Below are positions 1-7,000 of a stretch of 8,156 nucleotides of DNA, one piece after another; within the stretch, counting starts at the first letter, position 1; the number at the start of each line of letters is the position of its first letter. The translations under genes were made by a program, and so were the position numbers. This DNA is from Candidatus Zipacnadia bacterium (GTDB lineage: Bacteria; Armatimonadota; Zipacnadia; Zipacnadales; Zipacnadaceae). The stretch is taken from contig JALGTS010000038.1 in NCBI GenBank assembly GCA_029821255.1, positions 1 through 8,156 on the forward strand, in the 5' to 3' direction. The notes under the pieces were generated by a model. It saw only the letters and a list, made by a program, of their open reading frames with translations, did not search any database and was not told where the DNA came from.

Positions 1-1
1 G

Positions 2-169
2 TATACCGATTCACCTTATTATTTGGCCCTGGGAACAACCTTAGCTATCCTGGTCATTGAGCGGCACCGACCTAACATTGGACGCCTGATGACTGGCACA
101 GAACGCAAAATCGGTCAAAAAGCTAAAGAGAGCACCGACCAGCCAAGTGATGAGTCAAAACAAGACTGA
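2..169 (+). CDS. plsY: Glycerol-3-phosphate acyltransferase PlsY, C-terminal fragment
   Basis: This is the last 55 codons of a gene whose start lies left of the window; it ends at TGA 167-169. The frame reads a short hydrophobic stretch (YYLALGTTLAILVI), which fits the last membrane helix, followed by RHRPNIGRLMTGTERKIGQK and a polar tail. The RHRxNIxRLxxGTExKIG pattern is the typical C-terminus of PlsY (YgiH family), the membrane enzyme that transfers the acyl group from acyl-phosphate to glycerol-3-phosphate to make lysophosphatidate. Its 3' end overlaps the start of gpsA, whose product supplies the glycerol-3-phosphate substrate, so the two are very probably co-transcribed and translationally coupled. 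The family assignment rests only on this C-terminal motif and on the gpsA neighbour, but both agree. Confidence 0.88.
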   Translation, partial: YTDSPYYLALGTTLAILVIERHRPNIGRLMTGTERKIGQKAKESTDQPSDESKQD

Positions 170-1202
170 ATCCAAGACAACAATCATTGGTGCGGGGGCA
201 TGGGGCACGACGCTAAGTTGGCTGCTCGGCAGTCGTGGGCATCCCGTAGCACTGTGGGCTCGCCGGCCCGAGTTCGCTACCCAGCTCCAGCAACAGCGTG
301 AAAACCGCAAATATCTGCCTGGGGTGGTACTGCCAGAGACCGTAACCGTGACCTCTGATCTGCCCAGAGCACTGGCCGAGGCCCAAACGGTCGTAATTGC
401 AGTCCCCTCTCACGGCTTCCGGGATGTGGTGACGCGGGCGGTCGAATATATCCCCGCGGGCAGCCTTATCTTAAGCGTCGTCAAGGGGCTGGAGCGGGGC
501 ACCGGAATGCGTATGAGCGAGATTCTCACCGAAGAACTCAACGATCCCCAGGCTCACCCTATTGTGGTGCTGTCCGGGCCTAATCTATCGGGAGAGATCG
601 TCCGGGGAATGCCAGCAGTATCGGTAGCTGCCTCAGAAAACAAAAATGCAGCAGAACGCGTCCAGAGGTTATTTAGCTCCAACCTCTTTCGGATTTACCG
701 CAATTATGATATAATAGGTGTGGAACTGTGCGGAGCGCTGAAGAATATTATTGCCATAGCCAGCGGCATAAGTGATGGGCTGGGGTTCGGCAATAATGCC
801 AAAGCCGCGCTTATCACACGGGGTCTGGCCGAGATCGGACGCATCGGCGTGGAATTAGGTGCCCAACCAGCTACCTTCTGGGGTATCGCTGGAGTCGGTG
901 ATCTGGTCACTACCTGCAACAGCCGACTCAGCCGGAACTGGCAAGTAGGAAGGCGTCTGGCCAGCGGCGAAACACTTAGCGCAGTACAGGACGGCACGCC
1001 TGCCGTCGCTGAGGGTATCTATACAACCCTTGCCGCCAGAGAGTTAGCCGCCAAGCTGGGAATGGAGATGCCGGTGACTGATGCCGTCTACCGGATCTTG
1101 TTTGAAAGAGCCAACCCTACCGATGAAGTCAAACGCCTGATGAGCCGGCCACGCAAGGCGGAAATTGAGCCTTGGCAAACAGCCAGTACCCGGGCCGATT
1201 GA
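147..1202 (+). CDS. gpsA: NAD(P)-dependent glycerol-3-phosphate dehydrogenase GpsA
   Basis: A cytoplasmic enzyme that reduces dihydroxyacetone phosphate to sn-glycerol-3-phosphate, the backbone of membrane phospholipids. The 351-residue protein is of usual family length. Visible motifs: the Rossmann dinucleotide loop GAGAWG at residues 15-20; VVKGLERGTG at 111-120 with conserved Lys113; SGPNLSGEI at 143-151; the C-terminal helical domain with ELCGALKNIIAIASG at 193-207, where Lys199 is the expected catalytic lysine; and GIAGVGDLVTTCNSRLSRN at 246-264 with conserved Asp252. The start is either GTG 147 or the adjacent ATG 150. Both overlap the end of plsY by 20-23 bp, and there is no good Shine-Dalgarno sequence at normal spacing, which fits coupling to plsY translation. 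The first ~10 residues before the Rossmann strand are a slightly long polar leader. No frameshift or missing motif is seen. Confidence 0.96.
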   Translation: MMSQNKTESKTTIIGAGAWGTTLSWLLGSRGHPVALWARRPEFATQLQQQRENRKYLPGVVLPETVTVTSDLPRALAEAQTVVIAVPSHGFRDVVTRAVEYIPAGSLILSVVKGLERGTGMRMSEILTEELNDPQAHPIVVLSGPNLSGEIVRGMPAVSVAASENKNAAERVQRLFSSNLFRIYRNYDIIGVELCGALKNIIAIASGISDGLGFGNNAKAALITRGLAEIGRIGVELGAQPATFWGIAGVGDLVTTCNSRLSRNWQVGRRLASGETLSAVQDGTPAVAEGIYTTLAARELAAKLGMEMPVTDAVYRILFERANPTDEVKRLMSRPRKAEIEPWQTASTRAD

Positions 1203-1289
1203 CTCACTACCCCAGGGAGGCACTAACTCGGTCCAGGAGAACTTATTATTGATTAATGTCACTCACCAAACCTGGAGGGAGGCTGGTTA

Positions 1290-1574
1290 ATGGCACGCAC
1301 AGTCAACAAAGCAGAACTGGTGGACGAGATTGCTAGCAAAGCCGACCTAACGAAGGTCGCGGCAAAGGACGCTCTCGAGGCGCTCCTGGAGACTATCACT
1401 AAAGCCTTACAGTTGCACAATAAGGTCCAGATTACCGGTTTCGGCAGCTTTGAGGCACGTAAGCGTAAGGAACGGATAGGCCGCAACCCACGGACGGGGG
1501 CAACAGTCCACATTGAGGAGAAATGGGTACCTGTCTTCAAGCCTGGTAAAAGACTCAAAGACGACATTAGCTGA
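1290..1574 (+). CDS. hup: HU-family (DNABII) DNA-binding protein
   Basis: A small basic nucleoid protein that bends and compacts DNA as a dimer. The 94-residue length is standard. The N-terminal helices (MARTVNKAELVDEIASKADL) carry the usual HU start. The family signature spans residues 50-70: GFGSFEARKRKERIGRNPRTG, with Pro67 at the tip of the DNA-intercalating arm in RNP (65-67). The C-terminus ends VFKPGKRLKDDIS. HU is more likely than IHF because of the HU-like arm and the lone copy, but sequence alone does not settle this. The start is well supported by an excellent ribosome binding site, GGAGGGAGG at 1274-1282, 7 nt before ATG 1290. The 87-bp gap after gpsA holds an AT-rich patch at 1241-1258. 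A TTGACT hexamer overlaps the gpsA stop but lacks a good -10 partner, so whether hup has its own promoter is unclear. Confidence 0.95.
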   Translation: MARTVNKAELVDEIASKADLTKVAAKDALEALLETITKALQLHNKVQITGFGSFEARKRKERIGRNPRTGATVHIEEKWVPVFKPGKRLKDDIS

Positions 1575-1673
1575 GGCAACAGTATCCGTCTCATAGACAC
1601 AAAGCAACACGCGGGTAAAAGCCAGTCTGTTGCAGAGGTAGTTGCGAGAGAATAGCCTTCGGTGGCAACAGGT

Positions 1674-1751
1674 CGGGGCGTGGCGCAGTTTGGTTAGCGC
1701 GTTTGACTGGGGGTCAAAAGGTCGCCGGTTCAAATCCGGCCGCCCCGACCA
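1674..1751 (+). tRNA. tRNA-Pro (anticodon GGG)
   Basis: A complete cloverleaf can be drawn. The acceptor stem CGGGGCG (1674-1680) pairs perfectly with CGCCCCG (1741-1747). The D stem is GCGC (1683-1686)/GCGC (1697-1700). The anticodon stem TTTGA (1702-1706)/TCAAA (1714-1718) encloses loop CTGGGGG, with anticodon GGG at 1709-1711 and G37. The T stem GCCGG (1724-1728)/CCGGC (1736-1740) encloses TTCAAAT. The discriminator base is A1748 and CCA is encoded at 1749-1751. The C1:G72 pair with A73 is the usual bacterial tRNA-Pro identity arrangement. It reads the proline codon CCC (and CCU by wobble). It lies 99 bp after hup; a separate promoter is not obvious, so it may be processed from a hup transcript. 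Confidence 0.97.
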
Positions 1752-1762
1752 TCTCTACTGAG

Positions 1763-1812
1763 AGTGGGCTAACTATTGAGTCCGACCAATGGCCAGGTTG
1801 CCGCAGCCCACT
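1763..1812 (+). other. Inverted repeat, stem-loop 1 after the tRNA
   Basis: AGTGGGCT (1763-1770) is the exact reverse complement of AGCCCACT (1805-1812). The pairing can extend inward with AAC (1771-1773)/GTT (1797-1799) if GCCGC (1800-1804) bulges out. The hairpin would begin 12 nt after the tRNA CCA end. No T-run follows, so it is not a standard intrinsic terminator. It could be a processing or 3'-end structure for the tRNA transcript, or part of a leader for the aminotransferase gene. Chance occurrence is possible, since this is a loose 8-bp repeat with a 34-nt loop. Confidence 0.4.
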
Positions 1813-1827
1813 GAATACCATATCATC

Positions 1828-1868
1828 CAGGCCGCTCCCGCAAGGTCGCCCAAGCTGGGAGCGGCCTG
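1828..1868 (+). terminator. Strong 12-bp GC-rich stem-loop, possible terminator without T-tract
   Basis: CAGGCCGCTCCC (1828-1839) pairs perfectly with GGGAGCGGCCTG (1857-1868) around a 17-nt loop. It is the most stable-looking hairpin in the intergenic regions and sits between the tRNA and the aminotransferase gene. The sequence after it (TGTAGTCAAC) has no U-tract, so a classical intrinsic terminator is not shown. It may be a U-less terminator, an RNA-stabilising 3' end for the hup-tRNA transcript, or an attenuator-like element in the leader of the next gene. The inverted repeat is certain; its function is inferred. Confidence 0.4.
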
Positions 1869-1967
1869 TGTAGTCAACAGCCTAATGCTCAACCACCCAG
1901 GCGAAGGCCAGTATGCCCAACATCGTCTAACTTTCGCTCGCCGGCAAACAGTCAGGAGCAAACAACT

Positions 1968-3239
1968 ATGAGCAACAGCTCCAGTAGTGCATCCAACGAA
2001 GACTTGGCCAGAACCACCTATGCCCGATATGAGAAGTTCATCAACCCTGGTCTGGCCGCGCTCACTAAGTTTATGGGACTGGAGAATGTGGAGGTCGCTG
2101 CCCGGGGCTGCTATGTCATCGCCTCAGATGGCCGCAGTTATTTAGACTGCTTAGGTGGGCCAGGTGTCTTCACAATGGGCCACTGCCATCCGCGGATTGT
2201 CCAGGCCGTCCAAGAGCAGGCGGCACGACAACCCTTGGGCAGTCACGTGCTGCTCAACCCGGTCTACGGCGAGCTAGCTGAGTCCCTCGCGGAGATCACC
2301 CCGGGCGATTTGCAATACTGCTTTGTGTGCAACTCCGGAGCCGAGGCGGTCGAAGCAGCACTGAAGTTCGCCCGCGCTAGTACAAAGCGACCTCACTTTG
2401 TGGCTGCTCAGGGCGCCTTCCACGGCAAGACCTTTGGCGCACTGAGTGCCTCAGGACGCGATGTTTACAAACAGCCCTTTGAGCCACTGCTCGCCGGCTT
2501 CACTCATGTCCCTTTCGGTGACGCCGACGCGCTGGCCAAAGCTGTTGACGACCAGACAGCGGCGGTCATCCTGGAGCCGATCCAATGCGAAGCTGGTATC
2601 ATTATCCCCCCCGAAGGCTATCTGAGCGAGGCTCGCCAAATTACTGAAGCGGCCGGTGCACTGCTCATTATTGATGAGATTCAGACCGGCCTGGGGCGCA
2701 CCGGACGAATGTTTGCCTGCGACTGGGAAGAGGTCTGTCCTGATATTATGACACTGGGCAAGGCCCTCGGCGGAGGGGTGATGCCGATTGGCGCGGTTGT
2801 TGCCACTCCTCGGGTTTGGACAGTCTTTGAAGATAATCCCATGATCCACAGTTCCACTTTCGGAGGAAATCCACTGGCCTGTGCCGCAGCTCAAGCGGCG
2901 CTCGGAGTCATTACCGACGAGAACCTGGTCAACAAATGCGCCCAGCGCGGTGAGCAGCTTCTCACTGGTCTTAGTCAAATCGCTGCAGACTATCCGCAGA
3001 TGGTCAGCGCTGTGCGGGGCAAGGGGTTACTGGTCGGGGTAGAGTTTGCCAACAGTGACCTCGGCGGCCTGGTCATAAGTGCCCTCGCTCAGCGCCAGGT
3101 ATTAGTTGCCTTTGCTCTGAACGATCCTCGGGTATTGAGGTTCGAGCCTCCAGGAATCATCAGCACCGAGCAAGTGGAGCAAGTAATCCAAGCTGTCGGT
3201 GAGGCGCTGGCGCAAACTGCGGCGCTATTGGAAATATGA
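1968..3239 (+). CDS. Class III PLP-dependent aminotransferase, putrescine aminotransferase-like
   Basis: A fold-type I, class III aminotransferase, expected to be cytoplasmic and to move the terminal amino group of a diamine or omega-amino acid to a keto acid such as 2-oxoglutarate. Of the well-known members it most resembles E. coli PatA/YgjG: YLDCLGGPGVFTMGH (58-72), FVCNSGAEAVEAALKFA (119-135), GAFHGKTFGALSA (149-161), VILEPIQCEAGIIIPP (200-215), IIDEIQTGLGRTGRMFAC (234-251), LGKALGGGVMPIGA (263-276) and STFGGNPLACAAA (296-308). Lys265 is the expected Schiff-base lysine, Asp236 and Gln239 contact the cofactor, and Thr297 comes from the partner subunit. Against PatA, the EPIQGEGG loop reads EPIQCEAG, a possible specificity difference. 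The 423 residues include a Ser/Asn-rich leader. AGGAG at 1954-1958 lies 9 nt before ATG. Ornithine, acetylornithine or GABA as substrate cannot be excluded, so I give no symbol. Confidence 0.9.
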   Translation: MSNSSSSASNEDLARTTYARYEKFINPGLAALTKFMGLENVEVAARGCYVIASDGRSYLDCLGGPGVFTMGHCHPRIVQAVQEQAARQPLGSHVLLNPVYGELAESLAEITPGDLQYCFVCNSGAEAVEAALKFARASTKRPHFVAAQGAFHGKTFGALSASGRDVYKQPFEPLLAGFTHVPFGDADALAKAVDDQTAAVILEPIQCEAGIIIPPEGYLSEARQITEAAGALLIIDEIQTGLGRTGRMFACDWEEVCPDIMTLGKALGGGVMPIGAVVATPRVWTVFEDNPMIHSSTFGGNPLACAAAQAALGVITDENLVNKCAQRGEQLLTGLSQIAADYPQMVSAVRGKGLLVGVEFANSDLGGLVISALAQRQVLVAFALNDPRVLRFEPPGIISTEQVEQVIQAVGEALAQTAALLEI

Positions 3240-3314
3240 CAACTACCCCAGCAAGGCGGAGCAGCAGCAATAACTTGCACTTTCCAGTGATAGAAAGCCA
3301 GATTCCATTAAAAC

Positions 3315-3319
3315 AAGGA
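3315..3319 (+). promoter_or_regulatory. Ribosome binding site deciding a GTG/ATG start
   Basis: AAGGA lies 8 nt before GTG 3328 and 11 nt before the adjacent in-frame ATG 3331. The spacing slightly favours GTG, but ATG is a reasonable alternative that would shorten the protein by one residue. The same GTG-ATG doublet start is seen at gpsA (147/150). Confidence 0.5.
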
Positions 3320-3327
3320 TATAGCGC

Positions 3328-4599
3328 GTGATGCTACCACGTGAACGGGTACTAAAAACTCTCCAGCACCAGGAGCCAGATATCGTCCCCTGGGGAGAGC
3401 ACTTTATCGACTACAACGTCTACGAGGACATTCTGGGCCGTCCCACGCTGCTTCATGCCAAATTCCGGGAGACGCAAGCCCTGTGGGAGGGCCGACGTGA
3501 TGAAGTGGTCGCAGATTACAAACGCGATACCATTGAGTTACACGAGGCGCTGGGAATGGACATCATCACTGTCGGTTTAGTCCCTCCGGCAGGTTATCGG
3601 CCGCAGCCGATGAAAAGGATTGATGAGCAGACCTACGAGGATAAGGCAGGTAATCTGTATCGCATCTCGGCGACCACCCATGACCTTATGCCCTTCAAAA
3701 TCCGCACTGGCAACTATACGGCTCCCACACTGGCGAGCCTGCAAGAGCAGATTGACAAGATTGACGCCGAAGGCGTCCCCCCTCCCGATAAATCAGAACT
3801 GGAGCTAATCCATTATGTGGTTGAAAAAAAGAAGGCTACCCATTGGATAAATGTGTTTGTCGGTGATATTCCGTTCCCTGGCTTCGGCCCCACCGACCAG
3901 GAGTTTTACACTAATCTTGCTTTGCACCCGGAGTTACACAGCAAGTTAACCGAGCTTGCCGCCAAGCAGGTAATTGCCAGCCTTCCGTACTATGCCGAAG
4001 CAGGCGCAGATTCAGTTATGGGATGCGCTGACTACGGAAGCTCAACCGCTCTGCTGGCCAGTCCCCAGATTATGGCCCAGCATATGGCTCCCTGGTTTAA
4101 GAAGATCGCCGAGACCGCTCACAGCTTAGGCTTGAAGTATATGAAGCATTGCTGTGGGTGCATCTGGGAGGCACTTCCCCATTTTGTTGCGGCAGGCTAT
4201 GATGCTTACGAAGGGATTCAGGCCAGCGCGGGGATGGATATTAAGCTGCTTAAGCAGCTTTTTGGAGATAAACTGACACTCTGGGGTGGAGTGACCAACG
4301 AAAACTTGATCCTGGGGACCCCTGAGCAGGTGAGGGCTGATGGACTGTACGCACTACGCTGGGCGGCACCAGGTGGAGGCTTTATCTACGGCGCCAGCCA
4401 CTCCTTAGCGGTCGGAACAACGGCCGAAAATCTGTTGGCTATGAAGGAAATCCGCGATAAATATGGAGCTTATCCCATCCATATTCCGGAGGGCCTGGGG
4501 GAAAAGCCCGGTCTGGAAGCTCCTACTACCATCCCTAAGAGATTCATAAATATGCTCAAATCACCGCCTGTTTCATCGGTCTACGGCAATAAAGAATAA
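3328..4599 (+). CDS. Uroporphyrinogen decarboxylase-like (UroD/MtaA-type) protein 1
   Basis: A 423-residue soluble (beta/alpha)8 protein of the UroD superfamily, which includes true heme-pathway decarboxylases and zinc methyltransferases acting on methyl-corrinoid proteins (MtaA, MtbA, CmuA-like). The N-terminal RERVLKTLQHQEPDIVPWGE (5-24) is the hallmark of the methyltransferase-like branch and differs from HemE. A metal motif, His274-Cys275-Cys276-Gly277-Cys278, fits the HxC zinc site. The late conserved glycine segment PGGGFIYGASHSL (348-360) follows, but no cysteine occurs after Cys278, so the usual third Cys ligand is absent; His358 lies in that segment. It lies 88 bp after the aminotransferase and 81 bp before the membrane-bound barrel protein, plausibly in one operon. 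It shares WEGRRDEVV (53-61) and an EDKAGxxYxxSATT block (104-117) with the paralogue at 7203. True UroD activity is unlikely; the methyl acceptor and donor are unknown. Confidence 0.88.
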   Translation: MMLPRERVLKTLQHQEPDIVPWGEHFIDYNVYEDILGRPTLLHAKFRETQALWEGRRDEVVADYKRDTIELHEALGMDIITVGLVPPAGYRPQPMKRIDEQTYEDKAGNLYRISATTHDLMPFKIRTGNYTAPTLASLQEQIDKIDAEGVPPPDKSELELIHYVVEKKKATHWINVFVGDIPFPGFGPTDQEFYTNLALHPELHSKLTELAAKQVIASLPYYAEAGADSVMGCADYGSSTALLASPQIMAQHMAPWFKKIAETAHSLGLKYMKHCCGCIWEALPHFVAAGYDAYEGIQASAGMDIKLLKQLFGDKLTLWGGVTNENLILGTPEQVRADGLYALRWAAPGGGFIYGASHSLAVGTTAENLLAMKEIRDKYGAYPIHIPEGLGEKPGLEAPTTIPKRFINMLKSPPVSSVYGNKE

Positions 4600-4620
4600 C
4601 TTTGCAACAGTGCAGATGAG

Positions 4621-4663
4621 CTCAGACGCACTGACCCAAGTGCGGCAGCACTCAAAATCTGAG
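4621..4663 (+). repeat. Nested inverted repeats before the barrel protein gene
   Basis: CTCAGA (4621-4626) and TCTGAG (4658-4663) flank an inner pair, CGCACT (4627-4632) and AGTGCG (4639-4644), with a 6-nt loop. Together they could fold into an interrupted hairpin just upstream of the next start at 4681. No T-run follows. It may be a minor mRNA structure between two cotranscribed genes; the short arms could be coincidental. Confidence 0.3.
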
Positions 4664-4680
4664 GAGATTCAGGACAGGCC

Positions 4681-6807
4681 ATGGAGCAGCAGCCCCTGTA
4701 CCTATTGGACCGCGAATCACCGGCAGAGCGCCGGCGTCGCCAGCAAAGGCAACAGCAATCTACCTGCTGTAGTTGCCTGCTCGTAGTAATCTCAGCGCTA
4801 ATTATGCTCATTGTGTTATGGCACCCGCTGATCAGCTGGTGGCAACGGCGATCCGGAACCGGCCAAGGGCACCAGATAGTCACAATGTTCCCCCTCCAAG
4901 TGCAGACTGACGCCGCCGCCTACCGGCGGTACAGTTTGGTGCGTCTTCAGATCCAGGTAACCAACCCTTACGGTGAGACGGTCAGGTTAAATGAGCCACC
5001 CCAGCTTGTAGTACGCCGGGACGAACAGATAATAATAACCGTCGCCGGTGTGCGCCGACTTACTCCCTCTTGGGATGCAAATAGCAGCTCATATATATGC
5101 TACTGGCCGATACCATGGGCAGCTCAGCCCGGAGAATATGTGGCAGAAGCCAAGATCAAAATACCTGATCCCGACAACTGGCCTTGGCAATTAGACCTCC
5201 CTCCGGATGCAAAAAGACCCAGCTACAAACACGGCACCAGCTTCTGTATTGCTCGGGTGCCTTTCCAGATCAGCCGCCAGCTCCCCCCGAGCATCTCTCC
5301 GGGGCTATGCGCAGCCACTTGGGAGGCGGATTTCCCTGAAGGTCAGGTGGTCAAACGCCCCGATGGTACTGCCGGCGACTGGCGCGCTATCCTGGATTGG
5401 TGTGAGTTTCTGGGCGCTGATGCTCTATGGTTTCGGGGTGCAGTAACCCGCCGCGGCTGCACTGATGAGGCGCCTTTTGTCAAGGATAACATAGAAGCTA
5501 TCCCTCGCTTAGCTGCTGCCACCCATCGACGCGGACTTCGCTTCGGCACATGGGCTGTCGCATACGCCACCTATCCACGAAAACGCACAGACAACCGGGG
5601 GCTACCCAGTTACCAGTGGGCACAAGATATCTCCCGTAGTACCGGCCAGACCTCTAATGTCTCTTTTATATCACTGTTGGATCCGAAACGAATCACACAT
5701 CTGGCGGACTTCTTTGAACAAATGCAAAAGACCCGTGATGTTGACTTCGTGGGCCTGGATTACATACGCAATGATCGCGGCGGCTACGAGATGACTGACC
5801 AGTTTACCTCACAGATGCCTGTCGACCTGCCCGAGAACTGGGCAGATTACAGCCGCAAGCAGCGCTGGAAGTATGTAGCCCAGAAGGTGGAAAGCGAATG
5901 GAACTCCGATGTGGACTTCTACGAGCAGTGGAACTGGTGGCGAGCCCATCTGAATGCCAGTAATGTTGAGCAGATTATCCGCGAAAGCGGCATACGCAAG
6001 CCCGTATGGATCTTTCAACTGGGCTGGATGCACGGAGCACAGCACGGCCAAGATGCCTTTATGTTCAATGATGCCGGCGTGGCTTTCGTTGCGCCAATGT
6101 TGTACCAGTCGGAGAGTTTCCAGCACTTTGATTATCTCATCAAATCGTGGAAAGAGTACACCAAGCCCGGCCAAGTAAACCTAATTGCCGGCGATCAGGT
6201 GGATGATTACTGGCACAAGCAGAGCTTCAGTGCAACCAAGGGGTCGCGCCGGCCCGCTGCTCCGGAAGTTATGTACCTGCGGATGATGCAAGCACATCGC
6301 GAGATGGTGGAAGGAGAGCGAACCATCGGTGCCTTCTGGCACGACATCTCGCGAGCCGCTGTGCAAGGGCGGCTAGGCCCGTATCCAGGCAGCGAATGGG
6401 CACTGGCGGGAGCGGCCGCCTTCAGCGACATCCGCCAGTCGTGGGAGGTTTATCCCCTCCGCGTACAACTATCCGTCCCCGACAGTGCTCCCATCGGCGC
6501 TATCTGCACCGCCCAGATAACAGTTAAGAATGTCAGCCAGTCACCAACGCGGGACATCATCATCAAACTGGAGGACACCGAGCACATCGTCCCGGTTTCG
6601 CACCGGCAGCGACAGGTGGCAGAGATTGGGCCAGGCGAGGTTCACATTGTACCTCTGCGCCTGCGCATAACTCAGGCAGATACCGAACGAGCCAACCGAT
6701 ATATGGTCGCGGTGCGCGTAGGCTGGGCCCCGGGTGACTACGGTGAGGAGGTTAGAAGAGATTTGCCCAGAACTATTATAGCAATGAAGTACATCAACGG
6801 GATCTGA
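4681..6807 (+). CDS. Membrane-anchored glycosidase-like TIM-barrel protein of unknown function
   Basis: I do not recognise this 708-residue protein by name. It begins with an Arg/Gln-rich cytoplasmic segment (12-26) and a cysteine cluster TCCSC (28-32), then one hydrophobic segment at about 32-54, which by the positive-inside rule places the rest outside the membrane. Residues ~65-200 look like a beta-sandwich (RLQIQVTNPYGETVRL, 88-103). Residues ~205-590 show barrel-like strands: GADALWFRGAV (245-255), LRFGTWAVAYAT (286-297), VDFVGLDYIRND (354-365), PVWIFQLGWMHG (441-452), VAFVAPMLYQSE (467-478) and IGAFWHDI (549-556). The DFVGLDYIRND strand resembles the LDYIR motif of GHL10/DUF-type glycosidase barrels, making Asp360 a candidate active-site residue. 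Residues ~592-705 resemble a CARDB/NPCBM-like beta domain (AQITVKNVSQSPTRDIII, 611-628). AGGA (4671-4674) lies 6 nt before ATG. A role in envelope or external polysaccharide handling is inference. Confidence 0.85.
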   Translation: MEQQPLYLLDRESPAERRRRQQRQQQSTCCSCLLVVISALIMLIVLWHPLISWWQRRSGTGQGHQIVTMFPLQVQTDAAAYRRYSLVRLQIQVTNPYGETVRLNEPPQLVVRRDEQIIITVAGVRRLTPSWDANSSSYICYWPIPWAAQPGEYVAEAKIKIPDPDNWPWQLDLPPDAKRPSYKHGTSFCIARVPFQISRQLPPSISPGLCAATWEADFPEGQVVKRPDGTAGDWRAILDWCEFLGADALWFRGAVTRRGCTDEAPFVKDNIEAIPRLAAATHRRGLRFGTWAVAYATYPRKRTDNRGLPSYQWAQDISRSTGQTSNVSFISLLDPKRITHLADFFEQMQKTRDVDFVGLDYIRNDRGGYEMTDQFTSQMPVDLPENWADYSRKQRWKYVAQKVESEWNSDVDFYEQWNWWRAHLNASNVEQIIRESGIRKPVWIFQLGWMHGAQHGQDAFMFNDAGVAFVAPMLYQSESFQHFDYLIKSWKEYTKPGQVNLIAGDQVDDYWHKQSFSATKGSRRPAAPEVMYLRMMQAHREMVEGERTIGAFWHDISRAAVQGRLGPYPGSEWALAGAAAFSDIRQSWEVYPLRVQLSVPDSAPIGAICTAQITVKNVSQSPTRDIIIKLEDTEHIVPVSHRQRQVAEIGPGEVHIVPLRLRITQADTERANRYMVAVRVGWAPGDYGEEVRRDLPRTIIAMKYINGI

Positions 6808-7000
6808 ACCACTCCTGACTATTCCGCAAGCTGCCACCGATTCGCTGGTGCTTAGGTACAATCCACTGGCGGACGTAGCAATCGTGATACGGAGAAGAGG
6901 AAAGGCCCACTTGCTTTTTGCCAACGAGAGGGCATAACACAAACAGTACAGAAACGGCACGCGCGGAGCCGTAGTTAGCCATTTGTATATTGTGGAGAAA

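Larger units (their letters stand above)
1752..1967. other. Intergenic region, tRNA to aminotransferase
   Basis: These 216 bp contain the two stem-loops described separately (1763-1812 and 1828-1868) and no gene I can support. A 60-codon open frame from 1789 to 1971 runs through the stem-loop, has no ribosome binding site and overlaps the next start, so I do not call it. No hexamer pair resembling a sigma70 promoter with good spacing stands out before the aminotransferase start. The loop of the second hairpin contains AAGGTCGCC (1842-1850), which also occurs in the tRNA variable/T-arm region (1718-1726); this is probably coincidence. Confidence 0.5.

Noticed and set aside
1199..1227. TTGACT over the gpsA stop as a hup promoter
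   Set aside because: The hexamer 17 bp downstream is ACTAAC, which lacks the key first, second and last bases of a -10.
1630..1656. TTGCAG followed by an AT-containing hexamer as a tRNA promoter
   Set aside because: The spacer is only about 15 bp and the -10 match is poor; co-transcription with hup is equally likely.
1789..1971. 60-codon + strand open frame between the tRNA and the aminotransferase
   Set aside because: It runs through a 12-bp stem-loop, has no ribosome binding site, overlaps the start of the next gene, and its translation resembles no protein I know.
2451..2978. 175-codon minus-strand open frame inside the aminotransferase gene
   Set aside because: It is fully antisense to conserved PLP-enzyme motifs and has no ribosome binding site or recognisable product.
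3328..4599. True uroporphyrinogen decarboxylase HemE for heme synthesis
   Set aside because: The N-terminal EPDIVP pattern, the HCCG motif, the longer length and a second paralogue fit the MtaA-like branch; no other heme gene is nearby.
6857..6862. TACAAT as a -10 element in the gap after the barrel gene
   Set aside because: The hexamer is good, but no acceptable -35 lies 16-18 bp upstream.
6786..6937. + strand open stretch (50 codons) after the barrel gene with a fairly protein-like translation
   Set aside because: It has no ATG, the only GTG (6848) lacks a ribosome binding site, and I recognise no family; it may be chance or a remnant but I cannot support a gene or pseudogene.
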